From positions 1 through 64,000 of the forward strand of contig JAXGGA010002940.1 of the NCBI GenBank assembly GCA_038373865.1: 64,000 nucleotides of DNA. Direction: 5' to 3'. Within the stretch, counting starts at the first letter, position 1. Every line of letters starts with the position of its first letter. This DNA is from Uloborus plumipes (taxonomy: Eukaryota; Arthropoda; Arachnida; Araneae; Uloboridae). A program made the position numbers and the translations under genes. The notes beneath the pieces were generated by a model, which was not told the DNA's origin, did no database searches, and saw only the letters and a program-made list of their open reading frames with translations. Shown here in pieces: positions 26,101 to 34,151 of this stretch.

Positions 26101-29100
26101 GAAAAACCGTGTTGTGTGTTCAAAAATTTGGAGCTACCAGAATACACTGTCAACTGACTGATGTCCAATCGCTTGTCCCACACGTGACAGTAATACTTTA
26201 ATGAAAAATATTAATAAAAAAGATATTGGGAAAACTTTTTTTTGCTTCACAAATCCCATACGCAAAGTACTTTCTCCTGGTGAGCAAATTTAATCTGTAG
26301 CCATAAATGATTCATATTCATACATGAATGTTAGTGAAAATCCCGTCTGAATATCCCACATGTGATCCTGGAATCGCCCTAATAGTTTAGTTAACCCTAG
26401 TAAAAATACCAGCCGAGATATAACTTCATCTTTGCTTGCAAAAGGCCCAACAGCAAAAGAATTCAGTTATGTTGGAAAATTTAATCGCAGAAAAAGATAA
26501 ATTCCAGCTAGTTTCTAAACTACCAGAAACGAAATCTTTTTCTTCTGCTGTAATGAAATTGTCAACATAAATCTCACTTTGTTTTAAGATAAATATAGAA
26601 AAATAATTTGGCTGAATACACTCCATCTTGTGTGTAATGAAAAGAAGACTAGTGATACAGTGAAATTTTACAATTCTTCATAATTTGAAGTGGACGTTCT
26701 AGATCAAATAGCAAGGGAATACTCTGTAAATGCCACTTTCACGCCGCTTGCTTGTGCATGTCTTTTACAATATTTTGGACTTAGCATCTAGAAATGCTTG
26801 GATTCTGTTCAAGAAAGTTAAAAGCATCAGCAAAAGTTTATTTTTCATTTAGTTTATCTGAAGAACTCAGAGAGAAATACATATTGAGTAAAAACAAACT
26901 TTCTTTCACTCCAAGTGGATTTATTACGCTACTGCAAAATTCACTAGTCCAAAAGAAGGAAGAAATGTCAAACTTAAAAAATGTAAGAGTAACAAAATTG
27001 CTTATGTTTGTGACAAAGTTGATGAAATCTATTTAGGGATTCTGTTCACAGAAAGTTAGTTAAATATATTTATCTAAAAACTGCTGTGCAGATAAATAAT
27101 CTTGCAAGTATATTTTTTTTCACTTCTAGTAAATAAAAGTTCTCATGAGTACATTTAAGTATTTAGGTTCAAACCTTTTCTACGTAACTTTGTGTAAATA
27201 TTTATTAATTTTATTATCTGTTCCTGAAATGTAACCAGATGAAACCGTAACAACTTTAGCTATTTCAATGGCATATTAGGACAATTCCACGTCAAATCAA
27301 TCAAAAAAAATAAGTTTTTGACCTGACCATCTCCGATTTTCACAAGATTTGGTATGAAGGACACATATGGCAAGATAAGTGATTCTGCAAATTTTTAGAT
27401 TTTTATTGTAAAAATTGTACGAAATACAGGGCTGTAAAAAAGCGTAAAAAGTGCGAAAATGCCGAAAAGTTGTCACATTCTAATGACCGTAACTTTGCTC
27501 CTAATTACAGCAGAATAAAAACTTAAATGCCGTTGCAAAGCTGAAGAATGGAGCTTCCTTTTGATATAATACATGACTTTATTGCGACAGGTTAAGGTTT
27601 CAAGGTCATTCACCGTGACTTTTGACCTTGAATATCTCAAAACACGCCCCCTTAGAATTTCTTCAAAAAAATATATTTTATAGCTCCAACACTATACTTC
27701 CTCTATACCAAAACTTAGGTTGGCACCGCAATGGCAAGGTACTCAAAAAAAATCAGGAATGTTTACATGTTTTACATTAGGAACTCCGTATGTTAAGTCA
27801 GTCATTTTCTCGACATCACCATTTTCGATTTTAATGAAATTTGGTGTGAAGGACACATACAGCAAGATAAGTAATCCTGCAAATTTCTTTATTTGTATTG
27901 TAGAAATTGCGCAAAATACATTACGGTAAAAAAACGTTAAAAAGTGCAAAAAACACGAAAACTTGTAACATGCAAATGCTTGTAATGTAACATGCAAATG
28001 CTGTAATTATCTTCTAATTACAGTAGAATAAACGTTCAAAAACCAATGTAAAGCAAAAGAATAAAGCTTTCTATTGATATACTACATCACTTTTTTAAAG
28101 AAAGGTTTAGGCTGAATATCTTAAAAGACACCACAAATGAATTTCTCGGGAGAAAAAGTATTTTATAGCTCTAACACTATTCTTTCACTGAACCAAAACT
28201 TAAGCTGGCACCACAATAAAAAAGTACATTAAGACAGTTTACATACTTTTCTTAAATGTTTTACATTACTTCTCTCCTACTATAATTTTTTTATGTGTTA
28301 TTCCTGAAATATATATATTTTCACAAATGATCAGGTTTCTCCAATAAGGACTTGAATGTAAAAACAATTTTATTTGATAAACATAATTTTTATCTGTAAT
28401 TAGTAACAAATCTTGGAAATCAAAAACTGCAAGTTTTAGCCTATGACAATTACGATCAAAACAAAGATGTACTCAAACTCAAGTGAATACAAGGTTGAAA
28501 CAGTTTTGTTAAATCCTATAGAACTGGATATAGAGGATATTCACGGCTATGTTGTAGTGGTGCATGATAAGTATTAGTGGACTGGCTGTGTTTTGGATGT
28601 GAATATTCTTATAGAAAAGTCAAAGTAAGTTTTTTGCACCTACATGAACTATCTGAGTCATTCTCGTACCCACAGAAGCCAGATATTTTGGAAATGGACA
28701 AAACATCAGTAGTTGCGTAGGTTGACTTACAAACTGAAAGTGGTCTGACATATACTATCCAGTAACGAGAAATGGAGATAGTCACCAAAAAGATGGCCTC
28801 ACTTTCTTGAGGTCTGAAATGTTATTAACTAAAGTGCTCCAGTACGTGTAGGTATTAAAAATATTTTCGAAGGTAACACAGTATCAGCCAATAAGATGTG
28901 GAAAGCTTAAAATTATAAAAATATATCTGCAAAACTGTAAGCAGGATGTATATACCTGTTAACTGTACAATGCCTATCCACTGTGGAGCCAGGCCTTCCT
29001 TCTTTTTCTTTTTCGAGGGATTACATTAAAGTCTTGTAATTAGAATTTCTGGTGAGTAATAAAATGATAAAACTCATTTTTTTCTTAAAATAATTCGAGG

Positions 29101-31185
29101 CTACTTAATTAGTTGTTATAGAGCTTTAACAGACAATTTTATTAATGTTGGAGCACAAAATTTCTAACATTGGTTGTTAAAAAAAACTGCCTCTGTACGG
29201 AAAGCTTTGTCGTTGGCTAAAACTTGCAGTTTTTGATTTCCAAGATTTGTTACTAATTACAGACAAAAATTATGCTTATCAAATAAAATTGTTTTTACAT
29301 TCTAGTCCTTATTTGAGAAACCTGTTCATTTGTGAAAATATACATAGTTCAGGAATAACACATAAAAAAATTATAGTAGGAGAGAAGTAATGCAAAACAT
29401 TTTTTTAAAAAATATGTAAACTGTCTTCATTGTACTTCTTTATTGTGGTGCCAGCTTAAGTTTTGGTTCAGTGGAAGAATAGTGTTAGAGCTATAAAATA
29501 CTTTTTCTCCTGAGAATTTCTAAGGTGGTGTCTTTTAAGATATTCAGCCTCAACCTTTCTTTAAAAAAGTGATGTAGTATATCAATAGAAAGCTTTATTC
29601 TTTTTCTTTACATTGGTTTTTGAACGTTTATTCTACTGTAATTAGAAGAGAAGTTACAGGCATTTGCATGTTACAAGTTTTCGTGTTTTTTGCACTTTTT
29701 AACGTTTTTTACAGTAATGTATTTTGCGCAATTTCTACAATACAAATAAAGAAATTTGCAGGATTACTTATCTTACTGTATGTGTCTTTCACACCAAATT
29801 TCATTAAAATCGAAAATGGTGATGTCGAGAAAATGACTGACTTAACATACGGAGTTCCTAATGTAAAACATGTAAACATTCCTGATTTTTTTTTTTTTTT
29901 TTTTTTTTTTTGAGTACCTTGCCATTGCGGTGCCAACTTAAGTTTTGGTATAGTGGAAGTATAGTGTTGGAGCTATAAAATATATTTTTTTGAAGAAATT
30001 CTAAGGGGGCGTGTTTTGAGATATCAAGGTCAAAAGTCACGGTGAATGACCTTGAAACCTTAACCTGTCGCAGTAAAGTCATGTATTATATCAAAAGAAA
30101 GCTCCATTCTTCAGCTTTGCAACGGCATTTAAGTTTTTATTCTGCTGTAATTAGGAGCAAAGTTACGGTCATTAGAATATGACAACTTTTCGCTATTTTC
30201 GCACTTTTTACGCTTTTTTACAGCCCTGTATTTCGTACAATTTTTACAATAAAAATCTAAAAATTTGCAAAATTACTTATCTTGCCATATGTGTCCTTCA
30301 TACCAAATCTTGTGAAAATCGGAGATGGTCGGGTCAAGAAGGTGATTGATCTGACGTGGAATTGCCCAATAATGAAATATTTTTAAGTATTTTATTTTCT
30401 GATTAAAAATCTCTTTGTCATGTAAAAGAAAGCATAATAACTCAGTTTATTTTTGCTTATACTTTTACATCATACTTTTACAAGCATATGATATTATGCA
30501 GGAAAATATGCAGATTTCTTTCCTAAGAGTCAAAACGACCCTGCCATATTTCTAGGTATACAGAGACTCTGTAATTTTAGCATTAAAACCTAAATTTTGT
30601 TTAAGTTCGATGACTATGTTGCAATTAGAAACTCAACTAAAACAGATGGAAATAAAACTCTTGTATCTTATTCTTAAATGAATCAACTAGCTTTCTAAAC
30701 TTATTGTATTGATAACAGTAACAAAAAACAGAATAGCACTACTGATTCATAAAATAAAAAGTAGGACTACAACAAGAAATTACTTTTAAAAAGTTATTTT
30801 TTATCTATGTTAATATAGATGCCTCGTAAAAAGAACATGCCTCTTTTTATTCGTTTGCTTAATGCGTTAGAAATTTTGATTCACAATTCATAATTAGCTG
30901 TACTTAGCTTATCTTGATACTGCTTTGTCTTTAAAATGTCCTTTGTGTAATTTTCTAGCATTTTTATCTTGCCTTTAGTTGAAGCAATAATGATATTAAA
31001 ACTATTGAACTAAATTTCACACTCAAAATCCTTCGTTTTACTTTTTTTCAGACCTGAATGCTCCTGCTCCAAGCAAAAGCAATGTACAAAGAAAGTCAGC
31101 AGAAAGTTCTGGTTTGGCTGTATCAAATATACCAAAGCAGGGACTAGGGATTCCTAAATTGTTTAATAGAGCTTCAACAGGCTAG
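13544..31185 (+). CDS. CAP-Gly domain protein, about 1300 aa, four coding exons (probable microtubule plus-end protein)
   Basis: Four coding exons, 13544-17076, 18893-18981, 22811-22957 and 31052-31185, join in phase with GT/AG borders and end in TAG. Residues about 16-76 are a CAP-Gly domain: G-I-L-R-Y-Y-G-K-I-K-F, then F-W-F-G-I-E-L-D-E, the groove motif G-E-T-D-G at 52-56 (GKNDG in classic members), Y-F-T-C and G-I-F-I-P. Such domains bind the EEY/F tails of tubulin and EB proteins. After about residue 90 the chain is Ser/Thr/Asn/Lys-rich with no second domain that I recognise, but has two internal repeat sets. The last exon holds S-N-I-P-K (1281-1285), an SxIP-type EB-binding motif in basic/Ser context. 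A cytoplasmic microtubule-tip role is inferred. The architecture does not match CLIP, dynactin p150, tubulin-folding cofactors or CYLD as I know them, so no symbol is given. The start ATG has A at -3 and the CAP-Gly fold begins 15 residues later. Confidence 0.85.
16046..16327 (+). repeat. Two 47-codon tandem repeats inside the CAP-Gly coding exon
   Basis: Unit 1 is 16046-16186 and unit 2 is 16187-16327, each 141 bases (residues 835-928). Both begin N-T-Q-N-L, share L-S-T-T-x-C-S-T-S and V-K-K-S blocks and end in a K-x-S-S turn. The reading frame is kept, so this is a coding duplication rather than an insertion. Confidence 0.85.
16577..17023 (+). repeat. Six 25-codon repeats inside the CAP-Gly coding exon
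   Basis: Residues about 1012-1160 form six units of about 25 residues on the pattern K-(T/V)-x-L-(P/T)-S-K-K-V-(V/M)-E-A-G-T-S-N-C-V. Units 2 and 4 (KVFLTSKK) resemble each other, as do units 3 and 5 (KTILPSKK), so the newest step was probably duplication of a 50-residue pair. The last units diverge most and run towards the splice donor. Confidence 0.85.
17199..17634. mobile_element. Tigger/pogo-type MITE, 436 bp, in intron 1
   Basis: It begins CAGTCAAACCTGTCTATCTC and ends in an inverted, partly diverged ...GATTAGACTG, with TA on both sides (17197-17198 and 17635-17636). The CAGTCAAACCT...TCTCGAA terminus is shared with the Tigger transposase element at 39958, so that family may have mobilised it. 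The interior repeats TTCGAGAT motifs in both orientations. Confidence 0.75.
18294..18775. mobile_element. Possible Tc1/mariner-class MITE in intron 1
   Basis: CAGTAGGGTCTTGAC after TA at the left and ...TTTCACTG before TA at the right give a TA-flanked, imperfect inverted pair. The right end (CAGTGAAACTTATATAAGCG inverted) looks like a Tigger-type terminus. G13 is at 18701-18713. The match between the arms is weak beyond the first few bases. Confidence 0.4.
18893..18981 (+). CDS. Coding exon 2 of the CAP-Gly gene
   Basis: The acceptor TTTTCTTTTCAG ends at 18892 and the donor is G|GTAATT at 18981/18982. The first base completes an AGT serine codon begun by exon 1. The frame then stays open for 29 codons rich in Lys, Ser, Val and Pro and leaves one base for the next exon. 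Confidence 0.8.
18982..19569 (+). other. Start of intron 2, nothing recognised
   Basis: A+T-rich intron sequence without coding motifs or transposon ends that I could pair. Confidence 0.4.
19570..20555. mobile_element. Solo arm of the foldback element family, in intron 2
   Basis: Two successive units of about 430-500 bases (marked by CCTTGCCATTGC, TTCTAAGGGGGCATGTTTTG, GACCTTGAAAC and CAAATTTAATTAAAATC-type boxes) match the right-arm orientation of the 27279-30367 element. The stretch ends with the same ...GAAATTGCCC terminus at 20555. The left arm is missing. Long T runs at about 20074-20101 and 20397-20411 mark the unit joins. The left limit is approximate. Confidence 0.65.
20556..21210. 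other. Intron 2 sequence, nothing recognised
   Basis: A+T-rich intron DNA without a coding or mobile-element signature that I can name. Confidence 0.4.
21214..21720. repeat. Diverged tandem pair of a 200-bp repeat in intron 2
   Basis: About 21214-21420 and 21524-21720 share, in order, CATTGTTT, a GAAGTTAATC / GAAAGTAATC box, TTTCAATGAGAAGACAT / CTTCAATCAGAGGACAT, ACAACAAGGACAAAACT / ATAACAAGGACAAAACT, TGTTGGT and GTTCTGCC. The region is richer in G+C than its surroundings. It could be a SINE-like repeat, but no RNA polymerase III boxes were certain. Confidence 0.5.
21730..22810 (+). other. End of intron 2, nothing recognised
   Basis: A+T-rich, no long ORF, ending in the acceptor for exon 3 at 22810. 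Confidence 0.4.
22811..22957 (+). CDS. Coding exon 3 of the CAP-Gly gene
   Basis: The acceptor TTGTTTCATAG ends at 22810 and the donor is AAG|GTATGT at 22957/22958. The exon is open in the phase set by exon 2 and encodes about 49 residues rich in Ser, Lys and Asn, in keeping with the rest of the protein. The 147-base length keeps the same phase at both ends, so it could be skipped without a frameshift. Confidence 0.8.
23128..23291. mobile_element. hAT MITE, 164 bp, 8-bp TSD, in intron 3
   Basis: CAGGCCCGTCATTT at the left and AAATGACGGTCCTG at the right form imperfect inverted termini, flanked by perfect GGAACAAA at 23120-23127 and 23292-23299. C13 lies at 23153-23165 close to the left end. 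Confidence 0.85.
23388..23576. other. Unassigned higher-GC island in intron 3
   Basis: About 190 bases of balanced composition within A+T-rich intron DNA, open in one plus frame for 62 codons. The segment 23409-23558 has AG before it and GTAAGC after it and is 150 bases long, so it looks exon-like. In the phase required by exon 3, however, it contains a TAG, and the AG lacks a pyrimidine tract. It may be a fragment of a captured or mobile sequence. Confidence 0.3.
23577..24480. other. Intron 3 sequence, nothing recognised
   Basis: A+T-rich, with T runs near 23965 and 24043. Chance ORFs only. Confidence 0.4.
25181..26379. mobile_element. DNA transposon, 1.2 kb, with recurrent TCCCACACGTGACA motif
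   Basis: GGGCCATTCCA at the left and TGGAATCGCCC at the right form the inverted termini, and TAAT flanks both ends (25177-25180, 26380-26383). The interior has at least six copies of a motif near TCCCACACGTGACA and an exact 41-bp tandem duplication at 25509-25590. It carries no transposase and interrupts piggyBac remains. Its ends resemble the GGRCAATTCCAC end of the foldback element next door. Confidence 0.55.
25509..25590. repeat. Exact 41-bp tandem duplication
   Basis: Two identical copies, 25509-25549 and 25550-25590, each containing TCCCACACATGACAAAATAG. Identity implies a recent event. Confidence 0.9.
27279..30367. mobile_element. Foldback element, 3.1 kb with about 1.15 kb inverted arms, in intron 3
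   Basis: The left arm (27279 to about 28452) and right arm (about 29219 to 30367) are inverted copies of each other, from GGACAATTCCACGTCA / TGACGTGGAATTGCCC at the tips to CCAAGATTTGTTACTAATTA near the loop. Each arm holds two diverged units of about 450-500 bases sharing AGGAATGTTTACATG, GACCTTGAA and TTAGAATTTCT-type boxes. The right arm has a long T tract at about 29887-29910 that the left lacks. ORFs of 69-97 codons in the arms are the same repeat read twice. No clear target duplication could be set. It lies in intron 3 and would be copied into pre-mRNA as a long hairpin. Confidence 0.8.
28453..29218 (+). pseudogene. Loop of the foldback element with a decayed coding fragment
   Basis: From 28488 one frame reads D-I-H-G-Y-V-V-V-V-H-D-K-Y, stop, W-T-G-C-V-L-D-V-N. 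After a one-base shift it continues K-V-S-F-L-H-L-H-E-L-S-E-S-F-S-Y-P-Q-K-P-D-I. The order (hydrophobic V-x-V/DxxYW-x-G-x-V, then FxHxxxxSFxxP) looks like real but decayed coding sequence, perhaps a transposon-encoded or captured protein domain. Stops at three or more sites rule out function. I do not recognise the family. Confidence 0.4.
30368..31051 (+). other. End of intron 3, nothing recognised
   Basis: A+T-rich intron DNA leading to the exon 4 acceptor. Confidence 0.4.
31052..31185 (+). CDS. Terminal coding exon 4 of the CAP-Gly gene with SxIP-like motif
   Basis: The acceptor is ACTTTTTTTCAG ending at 31051. The exon adds 44 residues and ends with TAG at 31183-31185. It contains S-N-I-P-K-Q followed by G-L-G-I-P-K-L-F-N-R, a compact basic/hydrophobic tail. 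SxIP motifs bind the EB homology domain of end-binding proteins, so the last exon may hold a second microtubule-tip anchor besides the N-terminal CAP-Gly domain. An AATAAA follows 189 bases downstream. Confidence 0.8.
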
Positions 31186-31373
31186 TTTTTTACCAATTTT
31201 CATTTGATTTAATCATCATATCCTGTTTGCATCTTACAAATTAATTCCTTTTTCTTAAAAATGTTTTCTACAAAAAACACCATAGTGGAAGATCGTCCAT
31301 CTTGACAAAATTCTGAGACGATAACAAGACGGAAAATAATCTATTTCACTCCTTCAGTTTTTATTCCCAAAGA

Positions 31374-31379
31374 AATAAA
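31374..31379 (+). promoter_or_regulatory. Candidate poly(A) signal of the CAP-Gly gene
   Basis: Canonical AATAAA, the first clear one after the stop codon. It would give a 3' UTR of about 200 bases. The stretch 31186-31373 has no open frame of note. Confidence 0.5.
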
Positions 31380-31385
31380 AAATAT

Positions 31386-31953
31386 GTAATTGGATGTCTA
31401 AATGTGCATTCAAATCAGTATTCTATTCCAAACATATTTGCATTCTTTCCCTCTCTCTGAATGAATGAATTACAAGTTGCAGAGTTCACATTTGTTCCCT
31501 TCTGTGAGCTCTTACATAGACCCCCCGATCCCTTCACTTCCATTAACGTTCTCAAAGATGGTGTACAATTTCATATTAGAGAATCTGAGAATTCCTCCTC
31601 CCTCAAAACCCCTTGTTCCAATGTCATGAGAAAGATTTTGATTTTTGAGCTTAAATTCCCTCCCCTCCATCTGAAAAAAAAAGCTGTGGAAGAGTTCCTA
31701 TACTTCTTCCCTTTCCCTAACATTACCAGATATGACCTACAGTGAATTTTCCAAGACTTTATTTTCGATAGATTCTAGGAGACCACCCTGAACCTCCTCT
31801 CTCATAATATCACCAAAATGTGATTAAAACTGTTTTTAGAACTTCAGTTTCAAATATTTACGTGGAAGCATCCCTGCACACCGTCCATTCCCCTGACGAT
31901 ATCAAATACATACAATTTTGTCTGTAGAATTTCAATTTCTAAAAAGTTCCAAA
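31386..31953. other. Intergenic DNA after the CAP-Gly gene
   Basis: Slightly less A+T-rich than its surroundings, with one 94-codon ORF (31461-31745) that shows no recognisable domain. Nothing else seen. Confidence 0.35.
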
Positions 31954-32116
31954 CAGGGTTCGTACGCTCCTTACAAACTCCTTATAAACTCCTGCTTTTT
32001 AACAAGAAAAAATAAGGGCCCTTAAAACTCCTGAATTTTGCCATTATCTCCTTACAAACTCCTTAATTTTTATTCTGTTAAATATATTCTTCTACCACTA
32101 ATCCCAACGGCGATTG

Positions 32117-34151
32117 CAGTGGTGCAAGTGCTGCGCCAAATGAAGAATCCTGCGCCATCCTGCTCCCAAACGCATTTTTTGATCGAAATTGCGCCTGACT
32201 GCGCCAAAACGGCCGTTTTTCTAGCGAATATCGCGAAAAAGTGGCACAACTTCTGCTTTTGTTAACCGTACGTGGTGACGGTTGCTATGGCGATATTCTG
32301 AACACGTGCGTCGCGAAAAATATTCTCCTTATCTGAAATTTCAATCCTTTTGCATCTTGCAAAAATTTTGATATTTTTCAGAATCCAAAATTATTTTGAC
32401 ATATGCTACCTCAGCTTAACTTATTTCATGTTTTATTTTGAGAAAAAAGTAATTTATTTTTAGAAGCATGTCAACATCTAGCATTTACGTCGCGGACGAA
32501 GCTTCCTATGTTGAAGATTTCAATCCAAATGCATCTTTCAAACATTTTAATATTTTTGAAAATTAACCGTTATTTTGACAATAAATACCTTCCATTAGCT
32601 TATTTTAGCTTGTATTTTGATAACAAATAATTATTTTTTTTCTATTTATATACCTATTAATTTTTGCAAGCTTGATTTTAATTAGCATTAGGTGATTATC
32701 CATTGCTTCATTTCTTGGAAAACAATTAAAACAATCAAACACGTAATGTTTAATTATGGCTTTGTACTGAAAGGCAGTATTTTGAAAAGTTGAATTTGTA
32801 AAATTATAATTTTAAAAGCTTAAAATATAATTTTCCATGCTTCTAGCAGCAGTGCTCCCATTAGGTCATTAAAGGAAAGATAAAATTTTGATGTGTTGTA
32901 CAAAATTCAGAGATACTTTATGGCAGCTCATAAATATCTCATTCTGCTGTTTAGAAGTTCTAACGTCTTTAAGTTTTGTAACCAGCACAGATTTAAACCA
33001 TTAAAAGCAGAGAAAGAAACTAATTAAATGTGAAACAGTTCACGATAGTTACACAAGAAGCTTAATCCAATCAAGAGTCATCAGATTCTTTATTAAATTT
33101 GGCAAACCAACAACTAAAGTCGGCTGTTAAGAACAATGTCTTATCTGAAATAAAGCTGTAAAATGGATGTTAGAAGATGCAGAGAAGTTATGAGAAAGAG
33201 AAAGAACAGTAGAACAAAAAGAAACTAAGTTAAACTTTTAAATTAAGGTTTTTCAATTTTTAGCCCACAAAATCTAATTTTGCATGATAAAACATAAAAA
33301 AAAACTTTAGTTTACTTTTCAAGCACAAAAATAGTTCCTCAATTTTAAGTTAAAACGCATTGTTTACAAAAGAAAATCCAAATGTTATTGATAATTATGC
33401 AACTAAAAAACCAAAAAAGTCTACATTTTTCATATTGTCATGGAAGCTTTAAACCAAACGTTTGCATTTCATATTTGACCTCCACGAATCAGCTCCTAGG
33501 TTATTCATGGATAGGATTCTTTTCTAAAAAATGAAAAAGGATTGGTAGTATAAATGTAATTGTAAAAAAGTGGATGAGTTTATCGTTTCAATTTGACTTT
33601 AAATGAATGTTCCAATTTCTATATCCTTGTCTCTGAAATTTGAGTTAATTACAGTGAAACATTTTGCTGTTCTCCTATTGAAACCACATCTAGTATTTTT
33701 AAACTATAAATAAAATTTAATAATAGATAATCAGTGCTTAGTTAAAATGCTAATATATTTCTGTACCTTAATGCAAAAACAACCAATGTCAAAATTCGTC
33801 GAATTGATATATACAGGTTCAAAGATTTGAGTCTCCATAGGAATAGTTAGATTTGGTGTCTTAGTGTCGCTACACTGCTAAGACGGTTTGTTTTAAAACA
33901 TTGGTTGTTGGTGTATGACAGAGGATACCTTCCTGTCCCCATTACGATAAAAAACTTATAACATCAAATTTTTGACATTGGTTGTTCTTGCATTAAGGTA
34001 CAGATTTAAATTACTATAAATGTATGTGTTTATCACAGTCACATTGTATCTTATTCAAGCCTGCTCCTAAACACAATTCTGACGCTCCCAAATGGTATTT
34101 TCGCTGCTCCTGGAGATGCTCCCAAACCACATTCGGTCACTTGCACCCCTG
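32117..34151. mobile_element. Nested DNA transposon, 2.0 kb, 6-bp TSD
   Basis: CAGTGGTGCAAGTG at the left and CACTTGCACCCCTG at the right, flanked by CGATTG at 32111-32116 and 34152-34157. Joining the flanks gives CGATTGTGTTCGG, which matches TGATTGTGTTCCGG in the paralogous repeat at 2.3 kb; that copy serves as an empty site. The interior has a degenerate 180-bp tandem repeat (about 32341 and 32521) and a 243-bp palindromic MITE (33761-34003). No transposase ORF. Confidence 0.7.
33761..34003. mobile_element. Palindromic MITE, 243 bp
   Basis: CTGTACCTTAATGCAAAAAC at the left is matched inverted by TTCTTGCATTAAGGTACAG at the right. The inverted arms run about 38 bases through an AACCAATGTCAAAA block, which recurs again inside. 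ATTT flanks both sides as a possible 4-bp duplication. Confidence 0.6.

Larger units (their letters stand above)
24484..27035 (+). pseudogene. Decayed piggyBac-like transposase, interrupted by another element
   Basis: The clearest part, about 26636-27035, reads F-Y-N-S-S...V-D-V-L-D-Q-I-A-R-E-Y-S-V in one frame, the conserved (V)DxxDQxxxxYSV block of piggyBac transposases. S-R-N-A-W-I-L-F follows, then E-E-L-R-E-K-Y-I and a Lys/Cys tail (K-K-C-K-S-N-K...Y-V-C-D-K) like the C-terminal cysteine-rich domain, with some cysteines lost. The frame changes several times. The stretch 24484-24670 encodes an acidic Ser/Asp/Asn-rich peptide that could be the N-terminal region. The catalytic middle is missing or unreadable, and a 1.2 kb element lies inside at 25181-26379. 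The N-terminal assignment is tentative. Confidence 0.6.

Noticed and set aside
27743..30082. ORFs of 69-97 codons in the arms of the foldback element, similar to an ORF at 19853-20167
   Set aside because: They share sequence only because they lie in copies of the same repeat. They end in runs encoded by poly-T, overlap ORFs on the other strand and show no protein motif.
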